The position numbers were made by a program, and so were the translations under genes. 64,000 nucleotides of DNA. It comes from Litchfieldella rifensis. Its GTDB lineage: Bacteria > Pseudomonadota > Gammaproteobacteria > Pseudomonadales > Halomonadaceae. Positions 16,963 through 24,637 of this stretch are shown piece by piece; position 1 is the first letter of the stretch, and every line of letters begins with the position of its first letter. The notes beneath the pieces are model-generated. The model searched no databases. It was not told where the DNA came from and saw nothing but the letters and a program-made list of their open reading frames with translations. Where the stretch lies: the NCBI RefSeq assembly GCF_042646605.1, contig NZ_JBHRUG010000005.1:1-64000 (forward strand). The letters are read 5' to 3'.

Positions 16963-18321
16963 ATGACCAATCGAACATCGACGACCGAGGCCACTGACCT
17001 CGACTATGCAGAACAACCGGTGCCCGCCGAGGGGCGAATGCCGAGAACCAACCTGATGATGGCATGGTGGGCGGTGTGCAGCGCCATCTTCTACATGGTG
17101 GTGGCCGCGGCCATGGCGCGCAGCTATGGCACGACCAACGCACTGATCGGCATCGTGCTAACGGTGATCGCCTATGGGGTGATCAACAGCGTGATCAGTC
17201 GCTACTCGATGAAAACCGGATTGACTGTCGCCCTGTTCTCCAAGGTATTGTTCGGCCACGTGGGGGCGATGGTCGCCACGCTGATTTTCTTCGCCACGGC
17301 GCTCTACTACGCAGTGTTCGAAGGTTACGTGATGGCGCTGGTGCTGACTGAGTGGAGTGGCAGCCTGACCATGGCCATGAGCACGGCCATCGTGGCGATA
17401 CTGGGGGTTTCGCTGATTTTCGGTAGCGTCCAGCACTGGCTGGACAAGTTCAACGGGGTGCTGCTGCCGGTCTATGTCATCGGCATGCTGATCGCCGTGG
17501 GCATGGCCATTGCCGAGTTCGGCTACCCGAGCGACTGGCTGTCGCGGGTCCCCGAAGGGGGTGCCTCGCCCTGGGGTTGGCTGCAGACCTTCGCCTACTA
17601 CATGGGCGTGTGGGTGCTGATGATGTTCACCTTCGACTATGCCCGTTTCGGCAAGCAGGAAGACGCCAGTTTCCATGCCAAGGTGACCTTCGGTATTCCT
17701 TTCTATGCCATGACCTTCCTGTTCAGTGGCATTGTCGGCATCCTGCTCGATTCGATGATTCCCATCGATGGTCTGTCGGAAGCCTCCGTGGTGCTGGGCC
17801 TGCTTGAATTGATGGGAGTGGGTGGCCTGCTGTTGGTTTGGGTGACACAGAGCCGGATCAATACCGCCAACTATTACCTGGCCACGGTCAACTTCGAGGC
17901 GTTGGTGCGCAAGGTCACCGGCATCAAGCTTTCCAAGGTGGTGGCAGGGTGCCTGATCGGCCTGATGTCCTATCTGCTGATGATGGCCGACGTGTTCAGC
18001 TACATTCTCCAGGCGCTGGCCTACCAGGGCGTGTTCGTGGTGGCCTGGGTCGGTGTGGCCCTGGCACATATCCTCTCGCGCACCTACCAGCAGCGCTTCA
18101 ACGGCCATGTCGAACTGGATAATGCCTACATTCCGGCCTACAACCCCTGTGGCTTGATCGCCTGGTGCCTGGCAACCGCCGTGGGCATGGTCATCATGCA
18201 TCTGCCGGGCATTTCTGGATTCTCGGCACCGGCCACCTTCCTGGTCGCCTATGTGCTGTATGAAATCGGACTCAAGCGTGCTAACCCTGACTGGTACGTG
18301 GCCAGTCTGAACAAATCCTGA
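16963..18321 (+). CDS. NCS1-family purine/cytosine-type permease
   Basis: A 452-residue integral membrane protein with about 12 hydrophobic segments, of the cytosine/purine/hydantoin permease (NCS1) superfamily. The N-terminal half has MMAWWAVCSAIFYMVVAAAM and GTTNALIGIVLTVIAYGVI; mid-protein WVLMMFTFDYARFGK resembles the substrate-site helices of the family. The start at 16963 (MTNRTSTTEA) removes an improbable basic, Cys-rich extension. As the last gene of the pxp operon it is the likely importer of 5-oxoproline or another small lactam or heterocycle. The substrate is inference from context. Confidence 0.8.
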   Translation: MTNRTSTTEATDLDYAEQPVPAEGRMPRTNLMMAWWAVCSAIFYMVVAAAMARSYGTTNALIGIVLTVIAYGVINSVISRYSMKTGLTVALFSKVLFGHVGAMVATLIFFATALYYAVFEGYVMALVLTEWSGSLTMAMSTAIVAILGVSLIFGSVQHWLDKFNGVLLPVYVIGMLIAVGMAIAEFGYPSDWLSRVPEGGASPWGWLQTFAYYMGVWVLMMFTFDYARFGKQEDASFHAKVTFGIPFYAMTFLFSGIVGILLDSMIPIDGLSEASVVLGLLELMGVGGLLLVWVTQSRINTANYYLATVNFEALVRKVTGIKLSKVVAGCLIGLMSYLLMMADVFSYILQALAYQGVFVVAWVGVALAHILSRTYQQRFNGHVELDNAYIPAYNPCGLIAWCLATAVGMVIMHLPGISGFSAPATFLVAYVLYEIGLKRANPDWYVASLNKS

Positions 18322-18349
18322 TTCGCTTTCGTTTCCGTCTCGATGAGAT

Positions 18350-18380
18350 CCCGGTAGCCTTGGCTACCGGGGTTTCTCTG
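18350..18380 (+). terminator. Terminator after the pxp operon
   Basis: CCCGGTAGCC (18350-18359) pairs with GGCTACCGGG (18362-18371) around a 2-base loop, followed by GTTTCTCT. It lies between the convergent permease and tupA genes and may work for both. Confidence 0.65.
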
Positions 18381-18405
18381 CCTAGCTCAATGAGTCGCTA
18401 CCGCT

Positions 18406-19233
18406 TCACTTAGCGTTGGGAAAAAACAACTGCTGCCCCTTGACCTCGAAGTCGGCCATGGCTTGCTGGCCTGCCTCGGAGAGTAGCCATTCATGCCACT
18501 GTTGAGCGAGGTCGTGCTTGAGGTGGGGGTGGCGTTCTTCGCTTAGCAGCAGGCTGCCGTATTGGTTGAACAGCGCTTCGTCGCCCTCGAAAAGAATCGC
18601 GAGGTTCTGGCGGTTATCGAAAGCCACCCAAGTGGCGCGATCGGACATGACGTAGGCATCCATGCCGGCGGCGGTGTTCAGGGTCGGGCCCATGCCGCTA
18701 CCCAGTTCGCGATACCATTCCCCGTTCGGTTCGACACCCGCTGACTCCCACAGGCGCAGTTCGGCGCGGTTGGTGCCGCTGTCGTCGCCACGCGAGGCAA
18801 AGGGCGCTTCGGCTTCGGCGATCATCGAGAACGCCTCGTCGACCGTGTCGGCTTCACCAATGCCGGCCGGATCGTCACTGGGGCCGATGATCACGAAGTC
18901 GTTGACCATCACGTCGCGGCGTTCGGTGGCGTAGCCGTCGGCGACGAACTGTTCCTCACCCGCGGTATCGTGGACCAGCAGGCTGTCGGCGTCGCCTCGC
19001 CGGGCGATCTCGAAGGCCTGGCCCGTGCCGACCGCGACGACATGCACATCGATGCCCGTGGTGTCACGGAACTGGGGAATGATGGCGTCGAACAGCCCCG
19101 ACTGTTCGGTGGAAGTGGTCGAGGCCAGCGTGATATAGCGCTCGTCGTCCTGGGCCTGGCTGCCCAGTGACAGCACCATGCCCAGACCTAGTCCCAGGAT
19201 CGTGATGGCGGTTTTGGTTTTGTTGAGCGGCAT
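18406..19233 (-). CDS. tupA: Tungstate ABC transporter, substrate-binding protein
   Basis: A 275-residue periplasmic binding protein with a signal peptide (MPLNKTKTAITILGLGLGMV, cleavage near AQA). The mature start ITLASTTSTEQSGLFDAIIP carries the TTTS oxyanion-binding motif of TupA. HVVAVGTGQAFEIARRGDAD, LLVHD and FVIIGPSDDP are also family hallmarks, as opposed to molybdate-specific ModA. The start at 19233 has GGGAG upstream; the frame opens 57 bp earlier without a site. It is the last gene of a tupB-tupC-tupA operon, an order different from the usual tupABC. Confidence 0.9.
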   Translation of the reverse strand: MPLNKTKTAITILGLGLGMVLSLGSQAQDDERYITLASTTSTEQSGLFDAIIPQFRDTTGIDVHVVAVGTGQAFEIARRGDADSLLVHDTAGEEQFVADGYATERRDVMVNDFVIIGPSDDPAGIGEADTVDEAFSMIAEAEAPFASRGDDSGTNRAELRLWESAGVEPNGEWYRELGSGMGPTLNTAAGMDAYVMSDRATWVAFDNRQNLAILFEGDEALFNQYGSLLLSEERHPHLKHDLAQQWHEWLLSEAGQQAMADFEVKGQQLFFPNAK

Positions 19234-19283
19234 GCAATGGCTCCCTGTTGTCATGACGTTGTTTACGGTGTGTCGGCGGTTGC

Positions 19284-20015
19284 CTACCACACCAGATCTC
19301 CGTTGATGAATGCCCTGGCTCGGGCCGTTTGCGGTTGTGAGAAGAACACCTCGGCGGGGCTGTGCTCGATCAGGCGGCCGCCGTAGAGAAAGACCACCTC
19401 ATCGGCCAACCGCCGGGCCTGGTTGAGGTCATGGCTGCTCATCACGATGCGTGTTCCCTGGCGATGGAAATCGGCGACGGCATCTTCTACCGCTCTGATC
19501 GCGGCGGGATCGAGCGCCGAGGTGGGCTCGTCGAGAAACAGCACTTCGGGTTTCAACAGCCAGGCGCGGGCCAGCGCCAGGCGTTGTTGTTCGCCGCCGG
19601 AGAGAACACGCGCCGGGCGATGGGCGATGGCCGTTAGGCCGAAATGTTCCAGCGCTTCCCATGCCAGAGGTTTGCGGCGTGTGTGCCGGGTACTGCCCGC
19701 CGCCAGGGCGTAGGTAAGGTTGGCCAGCGCCGAGCGGCGCAGCAGCACCGGGCGCTGGAAGACCATGGCCTGGCGGGGGGGCTTGCCGTTGTCATGACCT
19801 GACCAGCGAATCCGGCCTTCGGTAGGCTTGAGCAGACCATGGCACAGACGCATCAATAGGCTCTTGCCGGCCCCGTTGGGGCCCATGATCAGGGTCTTGC
19901 CATGACCTTCCAGGCGCAGCGAGATGTGGTCGAGTAGAATCTGGCCGCGATGCACGAAGCTTACTTCATTGAGTTCCAACGGCAGGATGGAATGGGGGAG
20001 GCGCATATCGTTCAT
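19284..20015 (-). CDS. tupC: Tungstate ABC transporter, ATP-binding protein
   Basis: A 243-residue ABC ATPase: Walker A GPNGAGKSLLMR, Q-loop AMVFQRPVLLRRSA, signature LSGGEQQRLALAR, Walker B VLFLDEPTSAL, switch His in MSSHDL. It energises TupB. The start overlaps the tupB stop by 4 bases. The role follows from its neighbours TupB and TupA; the ATPase itself would not tell tungstate from molybdate. Confidence 0.9.
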   Translation of the reverse strand: MNDMRLPHSILPLELNEVSFVHRGQILLDHISLRLEGHGKTLIMGPNGAGKSLLMRLCHGLLKPTEGRIRWSGHDNGKPPRQAMVFQRPVLLRRSALANLTYALAAGSTRHTRRKPLAWEALEHFGLTAIAHRPARVLSGGEQQRLALARAWLLKPEVLFLDEPTSALDPAAIRAVEDAVADFHRQGTRIVMSSHDLNQARRLADEVVFLYGGRLIEHSPAEVFFSQPQTARARAFINGDLVW

Positions 20016-20710
20016 CCCAGTCGCCTCCTGGCGGTTTCACCGACCACGTAAGCGGCGCCATTGACCACCGCCACCAGAAGCAGCAGCACGATCCCCAGCC
20101 CCAGTGCCAATGGCAGGTTGCCCTTGCTGGTTTCCAGGGCGATGGCGGTGGTCATCACCCGGGTGACACCATCGATATTGCCGCCGACGATCAGTACCGC
20201 GCCCACTTCGGCACTGGCACGCCCGAAGCCGGCCAGGATTACCGTGATCAAGCCGAAACGGGCATCCCACAGCAGGGTGGGAATGGCGCGCCAGCGCGCG
20301 ATGCCGAATGACGAAAGCTGCTCGCGGTATTCGCCCCATAATTCTTCGATCTGCTGGCGGGTCAGTGCGGCGATGATCGGTAACACCAGCACCACCTGGG
20401 CGACGACCATGGCCCCGGGGGTGAACAACAGCCCCCACTGGCCCAGCGGCCCGGCTCGCGACAGCAGCAGGTAGACCATCAGCCCGGCAACTACCGGTGG
20501 CAGGCCCATCAAGGCGTTGAGAAACACCACGACCATGCCGCGTCCGGGAAACGCCCATAGCGCCAGAGCGGCGCCAAGCGGCAGGGCCAGTAGACTGGCG
20601 ATCAACACCGCCGAAAGCGAAACCTGCAATGACAACGCCACGATGCCCATCAGTGCTGGGTCCATGCCCAGTACCAGGGCGAGGGCCGTTTGCAAGGCGT
20701 TGTCGGGCAT
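20012..20710 (-). CDS. tupB: Tungstate ABC transporter, permease
   Basis: A 232-residue inner membrane protein with five to six transmembrane segments, TupB type: LSLQVSLSAVLIASLLALPL near the N terminus, FLNALMGLPPVVAGLMVYLL, and the EAA-like loop around REQLSSFGIARWRAIPTLLW, then GFGRASAEVGAVLIVGGNI. The start at 20710 has ACAGGAG upstream. It is the first gene of the operon, divergent from an HTH regulator with 99 bp between starts. Confidence 0.9.
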   Translation of the reverse strand: MPDNALQTALALVLGMDPALMGIVALSLQVSLSAVLIASLLALPLGAALALWAFPGRGMVVVFLNALMGLPPVVAGLMVYLLLSRAGPLGQWGLLFTPGAMVVAQVVLVLPIIAALTRQQIEELWGEYREQLSSFGIARWRAIPTLLWDARFGLITVILAGFGRASAEVGAVLIVGGNIDGVTRVMTTAIALETSKGNLPLALGLGIVLLLLVAVVNGAAYVVGETARRRLG

Positions 20711-20809
20711 GAGGCTCTCCTGTTAATTCTTGTTGCATGATGCGCGGTCTTTAACGGTATCGCACTCTATACTGAAAAATATGCAGCCAAGAACATAGAA
20801 ACGACATCG

Positions 20810-21697
20810 ATGATCCCTCACTCTCCTTATCTGACGACAGCGGAAGTGGCCGACTACCTGCGCCTCAAGGAGCGCAAGGTCTACGATCTGGTCAAGCAGG
20901 GCCAGATTCCGTGCACGAAAGTGACCGGCAAGCTGCTGTTTCCCCGCCAGAGCATCGACTTGTGGCTGATGAATCACCTGGAGGGTGATCAGCAAAGTCG
21001 CCGGCCAGTACCTTGGGTGTTGGCCGGCAGCCAGGACCCGTTGCTGGAGTGGGCATTGCGCGAAAGCGATGCGGGCCTGGCCATGCTATGCCAAGGCAGT
21101 GGTGACGGAGTGCAGCGTTTGCTCACCGGTGACGCCATGCTGGCCGGGGTGCATGTCATCGACCCCAATACCGGCCGCTACAATGATTCCCAGTTGCTGG
21201 GACTTTCCGGCATGCGCGATCTGGTGATGGTGCGCTGGGTGGTGCGCCGCCAAGGGTTGATGGTGACACCTGGCAACCCCAAAGGGATCGAATCGCTACG
21301 CGATCTTGCGCGTGACGAGCTGGTAGTGGCCCATCGCCAGTCAGGTGCCGGCGCCGAGCGATTGCTGCGTTATCTGCTGACCAAGAGTGGGTTGGATCAC
21401 GAAAAATTGAACCTGACCGAGCACCCCGCGCTTAGCGAAGACGACTTGGCCTTGGCGGTACGCCATGGCGAGGCGGATGTCGGCCTGGGGGTGGAGGCCG
21501 CTGCGCGTCGCCAGGGCCTGGAGTTCGTGCCGGTGCACGAGGAGTGCTTCGACCTGGCCATGCGCCGGCGCAGCTATTTCGAACCGCCAGTGCAGCGTCT
21601 GCTGGCCTTCGCCCGAGATACCCGCTTCGCCGAGCGCGCCGCGGCGCTGGGCGGTTACGACGTTGGCGAGCTGGGTACCGTCACCTATAACGCCTGA
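20810..21697 (+). CDS. HTH regulator with periplasmic-binding-protein-like domain
   Basis: A 295-residue one-component regulator. Residues about 5-60 form an excisionase/MerR-like winged helix (YLTTAEVADYLRLKERKVYD, LVKQGQIPCTKVTGKLLFPR). Residues about 70-290 form a PBP-like ligand domain (VLAGSQDPLLEWALRES, MLAGVHVIDPNTGRYND, VVAHRQSGAGAERLLRYLL, EADVGLGVEAAARRQGLEF). This pairing occurs in regulators of molybdate/tungstate genes. It is divergent from tupBCA, so it probably senses tungstate or molybdate and controls the transporter; that role is inferred. No strong ribosome binding site precedes the start. Confidence 0.75.
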   Translation: MIPHSPYLTTAEVADYLRLKERKVYDLVKQGQIPCTKVTGKLLFPRQSIDLWLMNHLEGDQQSRRPVPWVLAGSQDPLLEWALRESDAGLAMLCQGSGDGVQRLLTGDAMLAGVHVIDPNTGRYNDSQLLGLSGMRDLVMVRWVVRRQGLMVTPGNPKGIESLRDLARDELVVAHRQSGAGAERLLRYLLTKSGLDHEKLNLTEHPALSEDDLALAVRHGEADVGLGVEAAARRQGLEFVPVHEECFDLAMRRRSYFEPPVQRLLAFARDTRFAERAAALGGYDVGELGTVTYNA

Positions 21698-21712
21698 TCG
21701 CGGATGCGTCGG

Positions 21713-23707
21713 CTATAAGGTATCCCTCTGCTGGGGCGGCACGATCCCCAGCCGCTTCATGCGCCGGTAGATGGTGGGCCGCGACAGTCCCAACTCGCGG
21801 GCCACGGCGCTGATGTTCCAGTGGTGCCGGCGCAGGGCCTGATGCAACGGGTCGCGGTTGCCCGGCAGGTCGACGACCCGGTTGGGGGCATCCAGCGCTG
21901 GATCGCTCTCGCCGCGATGGGCGCCGGGATGCGCCAGGTGACCGCTGATGCATTCCTCGGGCAGGTCGCCAACGATCACCTCGTTGCCATCGCAAGTGGC
22001 CAGTGCATAGCGCAGGGCGTTGTGCAGTTCGCGGATATTGCCCGGCCAAGGGTAGGCCAGCAGGGCACTCATGGCATCGCCACGCAGCCGCATCCGTTCG
22101 TCGCGTTCCTGTTGTAGTTCCTTGAAGATGCGCCGAATCAGGTAGCTCTTGTCAGCACGCTCACGCAGCGGCGGCAGACGCAGGCTGGCCCCGTTGAGGC
22201 GATAGAACAGATCCTCGCGGAAGCGGCCTTCGGTGATCAGGCCACGCAGGTCGCGGTGGGTGGCGGCGACCACTCGCAGGTCGACCTTGAGCGGGCGGCT
22301 GGCGCCGATCGGCAGCACCTCCTGCTCGGCCAGTACCCGCAGCAACCGGGTCTGTAACTGCAGTGGCATATCGCCGATCTCGTCGAGAAACAACGTGCCG
22401 CCATCGGCCTGGGCGATCAGGCCCTTCATGCCCTTGCTGCGTGCGCCGGTGAAGCTGCCGGGTTCGTAGCCGAACAGTTCGCTCTCGATCAGTGATTCGG
22501 GCATCGCCGCACAGTTGATGGCCACGAAGGGCTTGTCGCGGCGCCGGCTCGATTCGTGCAGGGCGCGCGCCATGCGCTCCTTGCCGGTGCCGGTTTCGCC
22601 GATCACCAGAATGTTGATCGGCTCGTTACGCAAGCGGGCGGCGCGGGTCAGGGTATCGCGCATTGCCGGGTCGTCATCGGCCAGGGCTTCCAACGGCGCC
22701 AGGCTAGTGTCGCGAGCCCGGCTTTCGCCCACCGAGTGCGGAATTCGACGCTGCGGTTCGATCAGTGTGGCGAAATGGATCTCGCGATGACGATGGGTGC
22801 GGAAGGCGCGCACGCGGTCGTCGCAGTAGCGCTGGATGGTCAGCACGTCCTCGATCTCGGCGTCGAGCAGGTCCTGGATGTTCCAGGCCTTGAAGAGTCG
22901 CGCTTCGCCGGGACCGGGCAACGGCAGGTCGTGGTGACGTAGCAGCTTGCGACCGGCGGTATTGGCGGCCACCACGCTGCCGTCCTCCTCAATGGCGATG
23001 AGGTAGCGGCGGTTGATCTGCACGAACTCCCGCGAGCGGTCCAGGCACACCACATGATGGTCGTTGTAACGCTGCAGGAAATAGGCGTTCTCGATCATCC
23101 GCGCGTAGTGCTTGACCAGCTGCAGGGCGAAGGTCTGCGAGGTTTTCGATTCCGGCGAGTGGTAGGCGGAGATATCGAGTATCGCCAGCAGTTGGCCATG
23201 CGGGTCGAAGATCGGCGCCGCGGTGCAGGTCAGGCGGATATGGTGAGCGCTGAAGTGATCGGTGTGGTGACAGGTCAGGGGGATTCGCTCATGGATGCAG
23301 GTGCCCACCGCGCAGGTGCCGGCATGCTCTTCGCTCCAGTCCGAGCCCAGGTAGAGCCCGGTGCGCTGATGTTCACGCTGGTCGCTGGTGGCACCGAGAA
23401 ACTGCACGGCGATGCCGCGGGCATCGGTGAGCAGTACCACATACCCCAGCGGCATCACCTGACGATAGAGCTGCTCGACCCCGGCACGGCCCACCTGGAT
23501 CAGGGCATCGGCCTGGTCCTGATGCTCGCGCAGCGTCCGGTCCGGCACGTAGCGCGGCGGAGTGGGGCGGGCAGGATCCAGGCCGTAGCGGTCGATGCAC
23601 CGACGCCAGGAACGCTCGATCACCGCGTCGTCGCTGGCGCCGGGAAGCGAATCCAGTGAACTGAGAATGGTATCGATATGCTGGCGCTGTGCCTGGGCAG
23701 TGCTCAT
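21713..23707 (-). CDS. acoR: AcoR-type sigma-54-dependent activator
   Basis: A 664-residue enhancer-binding protein. The N-terminal half is a GAF-type sensor region (GYVVLLTDARGIAVQFLGA, YLGSDWSEEHAGTCAVGTCI) as in acetoin regulators AcoR. The central AAA+ domain has Walker A VIGETGTGKERMAR, the sigma-54 contact loop as GSFTGA instead of the usual GAFTGA, and GTLFLDEIGDM. The C terminus has a Fis-type HTH (ISAVARELGLSRPTIYRRMK). It is divergent from an operon with a -24/-12 promoter at 23993. The start at 23707 follows GGAGGA. Confidence 0.9.
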   Translation of the reverse strand: MSTAQAQRQHIDTILSSLDSLPGASDDAVIERSWRRCIDRYGLDPARPTPPRYVPDRTLREHQDQADALIQVGRAGVEQLYRQVMPLGYVVLLTDARGIAVQFLGATSDQREHQRTGLYLGSDWSEEHAGTCAVGTCIHERIPLTCHHTDHFSAHHIRLTCTAAPIFDPHGQLLAILDISAYHSPESKTSQTFALQLVKHYARMIENAYFLQRYNDHHVVCLDRSREFVQINRRYLIAIEEDGSVVAANTAGRKLLRHHDLPLPGPGEARLFKAWNIQDLLDAEIEDVLTIQRYCDDRVRAFRTHRHREIHFATLIEPQRRIPHSVGESRARDTSLAPLEALADDDPAMRDTLTRAARLRNEPINILVIGETGTGKERMARALHESSRRRDKPFVAINCAAMPESLIESELFGYEPGSFTGARSKGMKGLIAQADGGTLFLDEIGDMPLQLQTRLLRVLAEQEVLPIGASRPLKVDLRVVAATHRDLRGLITEGRFREDLFYRLNGASLRLPPLRERADKSYLIRRIFKELQQERDERMRLRGDAMSALLAYPWPGNIRELHNALRYALATCDGNEVIVGDLPEECISGHLAHPGAHRGESDPALDAPNRVVDLPGNRDPLHQALRRHHWNISAVARELGLSRPTIYRRMKRLGIVPPQQRDTL

Positions 23708-23864
23708 CAGGTATTCCTCCACCGGTATCACGATACCGGCCCGGGATTATTCGGGAAGCGCTTCCCTTGTTGTTGTCTATCAAGGTACGTCCCGCCCACT
23801 CCTCTTGAGATACGACCTTCGTCGTCCCCCCGTTACAAGTGTAAAGGGCGCTGTAATGCCCAGT

Positions 23865-23880
23865 GTGACGGTTTTGTCAC
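23865..23880. promoter_or_regulatory. Candidate upstream activator site for the AcoR-type regulator
   Basis: GTGACGGTTTTGTCAC is a GTGAC-N6-GTCAC palindrome about 115 bp upstream of the -24 element, the usual distance for an enhancer. A further half site, CTGTCAC, lies close downstream near 23897. The 386-bp gap between acoR and the operon otherwise holds nothing I recognise except the promoter at 23993. Confidence 0.5.
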
Positions 23881-23992
23881 TCCCACCTGCAACAACTGTC
23901 ACGCGCTAAGCCTGAACGGGCTCTTCAGACGACAGATATTCCTCCTTTATCCCCTCGTTAAAACAATGTGTTAGCTCCTTGATGACGGTTTC

Positions 23993-24007
23993 TGGCACGA
24001 AAGCTGC
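23993..24007 (+). promoter_or_regulatory. Sigma-54 (-24/-12) promoter
   Basis: TGGCACGAAAGCTGC matches the consensus TGGCACG-N4-TTGC with the invariant GG and GC ten bases apart. It is preceded by pyrimidines (TTTC). It lies about 87 bp upstream of the Tat-protein start and points into the operon, fitting control by the divergent AcoR-type activator. Confidence 0.85.
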
Positions 24008-24093
24008 CATGACGATAGCGAGCACCGGTAGCGGCTACTGAACACGCCGCATCAATGCCGAAACGTCAACCAGACAATAACAAGGAGCACACC

Positions 24094-24609
24094 ATGAAGC
24101 CTGATCCCCGTGCGGCTATCAGTCGCCGCCGTTTCCTCACGCTTTCCGGTCAAGGGGCGCTGCTGGCCGGTGGCCTGGCGCTGAGTGCCGGCGCCTGGCT
24201 GCCGCGCTGGGCCTTGGCCGACCCCGACCTGGCCAGCCGCCTGCTGCGCATGGGCCGCGATATCTACCCCCACGAGGCGATCGCCGATCGCTATTACCTG
24301 GAGCCGCTTCAACCGCTGCTGGAGGAGCAGCGCGAGTTGATCGAGGAGGGGTTGGCCGATCTCGACCACCGTGCCCAGGCCGCCCACGGCCGCGGCTATG
24401 TCGCCATTGGAGAGGAATCCGAGCGGGTCGCCCTGTTGCGCGAGATCGAGGATGGCGAGTTCTTCCAGAGCGTGCGCAACCCCCTGGTGGAGGGGCTCTA
24501 CGACAACCCCGAGCTATGGGAGCCGCATTTCGGTTACCAGGGCTCGTCCTGGCAGAAGGGCGGCTACCTGAACCGTGGCTTCAACGATCTGGTGATCGAC
24601 TGGCTGTAA
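24094..24609 (+). CDS. Tat-exported gluconate 2-dehydrogenase subunit 3-like protein
   Basis: A 171-residue protein with a twin-arginine signal (ISRRRFLTLSGQGALLAGGL, cleavage near WALA). The rest resembles the small subunit 3 family of membrane gluconate/fructose/glucose dehydrogenases (LLRMGRDIYPHEAIADRYY). In those enzymes this subunit is needed for maturation and carries the folded GMC subunit through the Tat system. The GMC protein that follows lacks its own signal, consistent with such hitch-hiking. There is no cytochrome c subunit gene here. AAGGAG supports the start at 24094. Confidence 0.8.
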   Translation: MKPDPRAAISRRRFLTLSGQGALLAGGLALSAGAWLPRWALADPDLASRLLRMGRDIYPHEAIADRYYLEPLQPLLEEQRELIEEGLADLDHRAQAAHGRGYVAIGEESERVALLREIEDGEFFQSVRNPLVEGLYDNPELWEPHFGYQGSSWQKGGYLNRGFNDLVIDWL

Positions 24610-24637
24610 ACAGAACAACAAATGAGGAGCAAACGCC

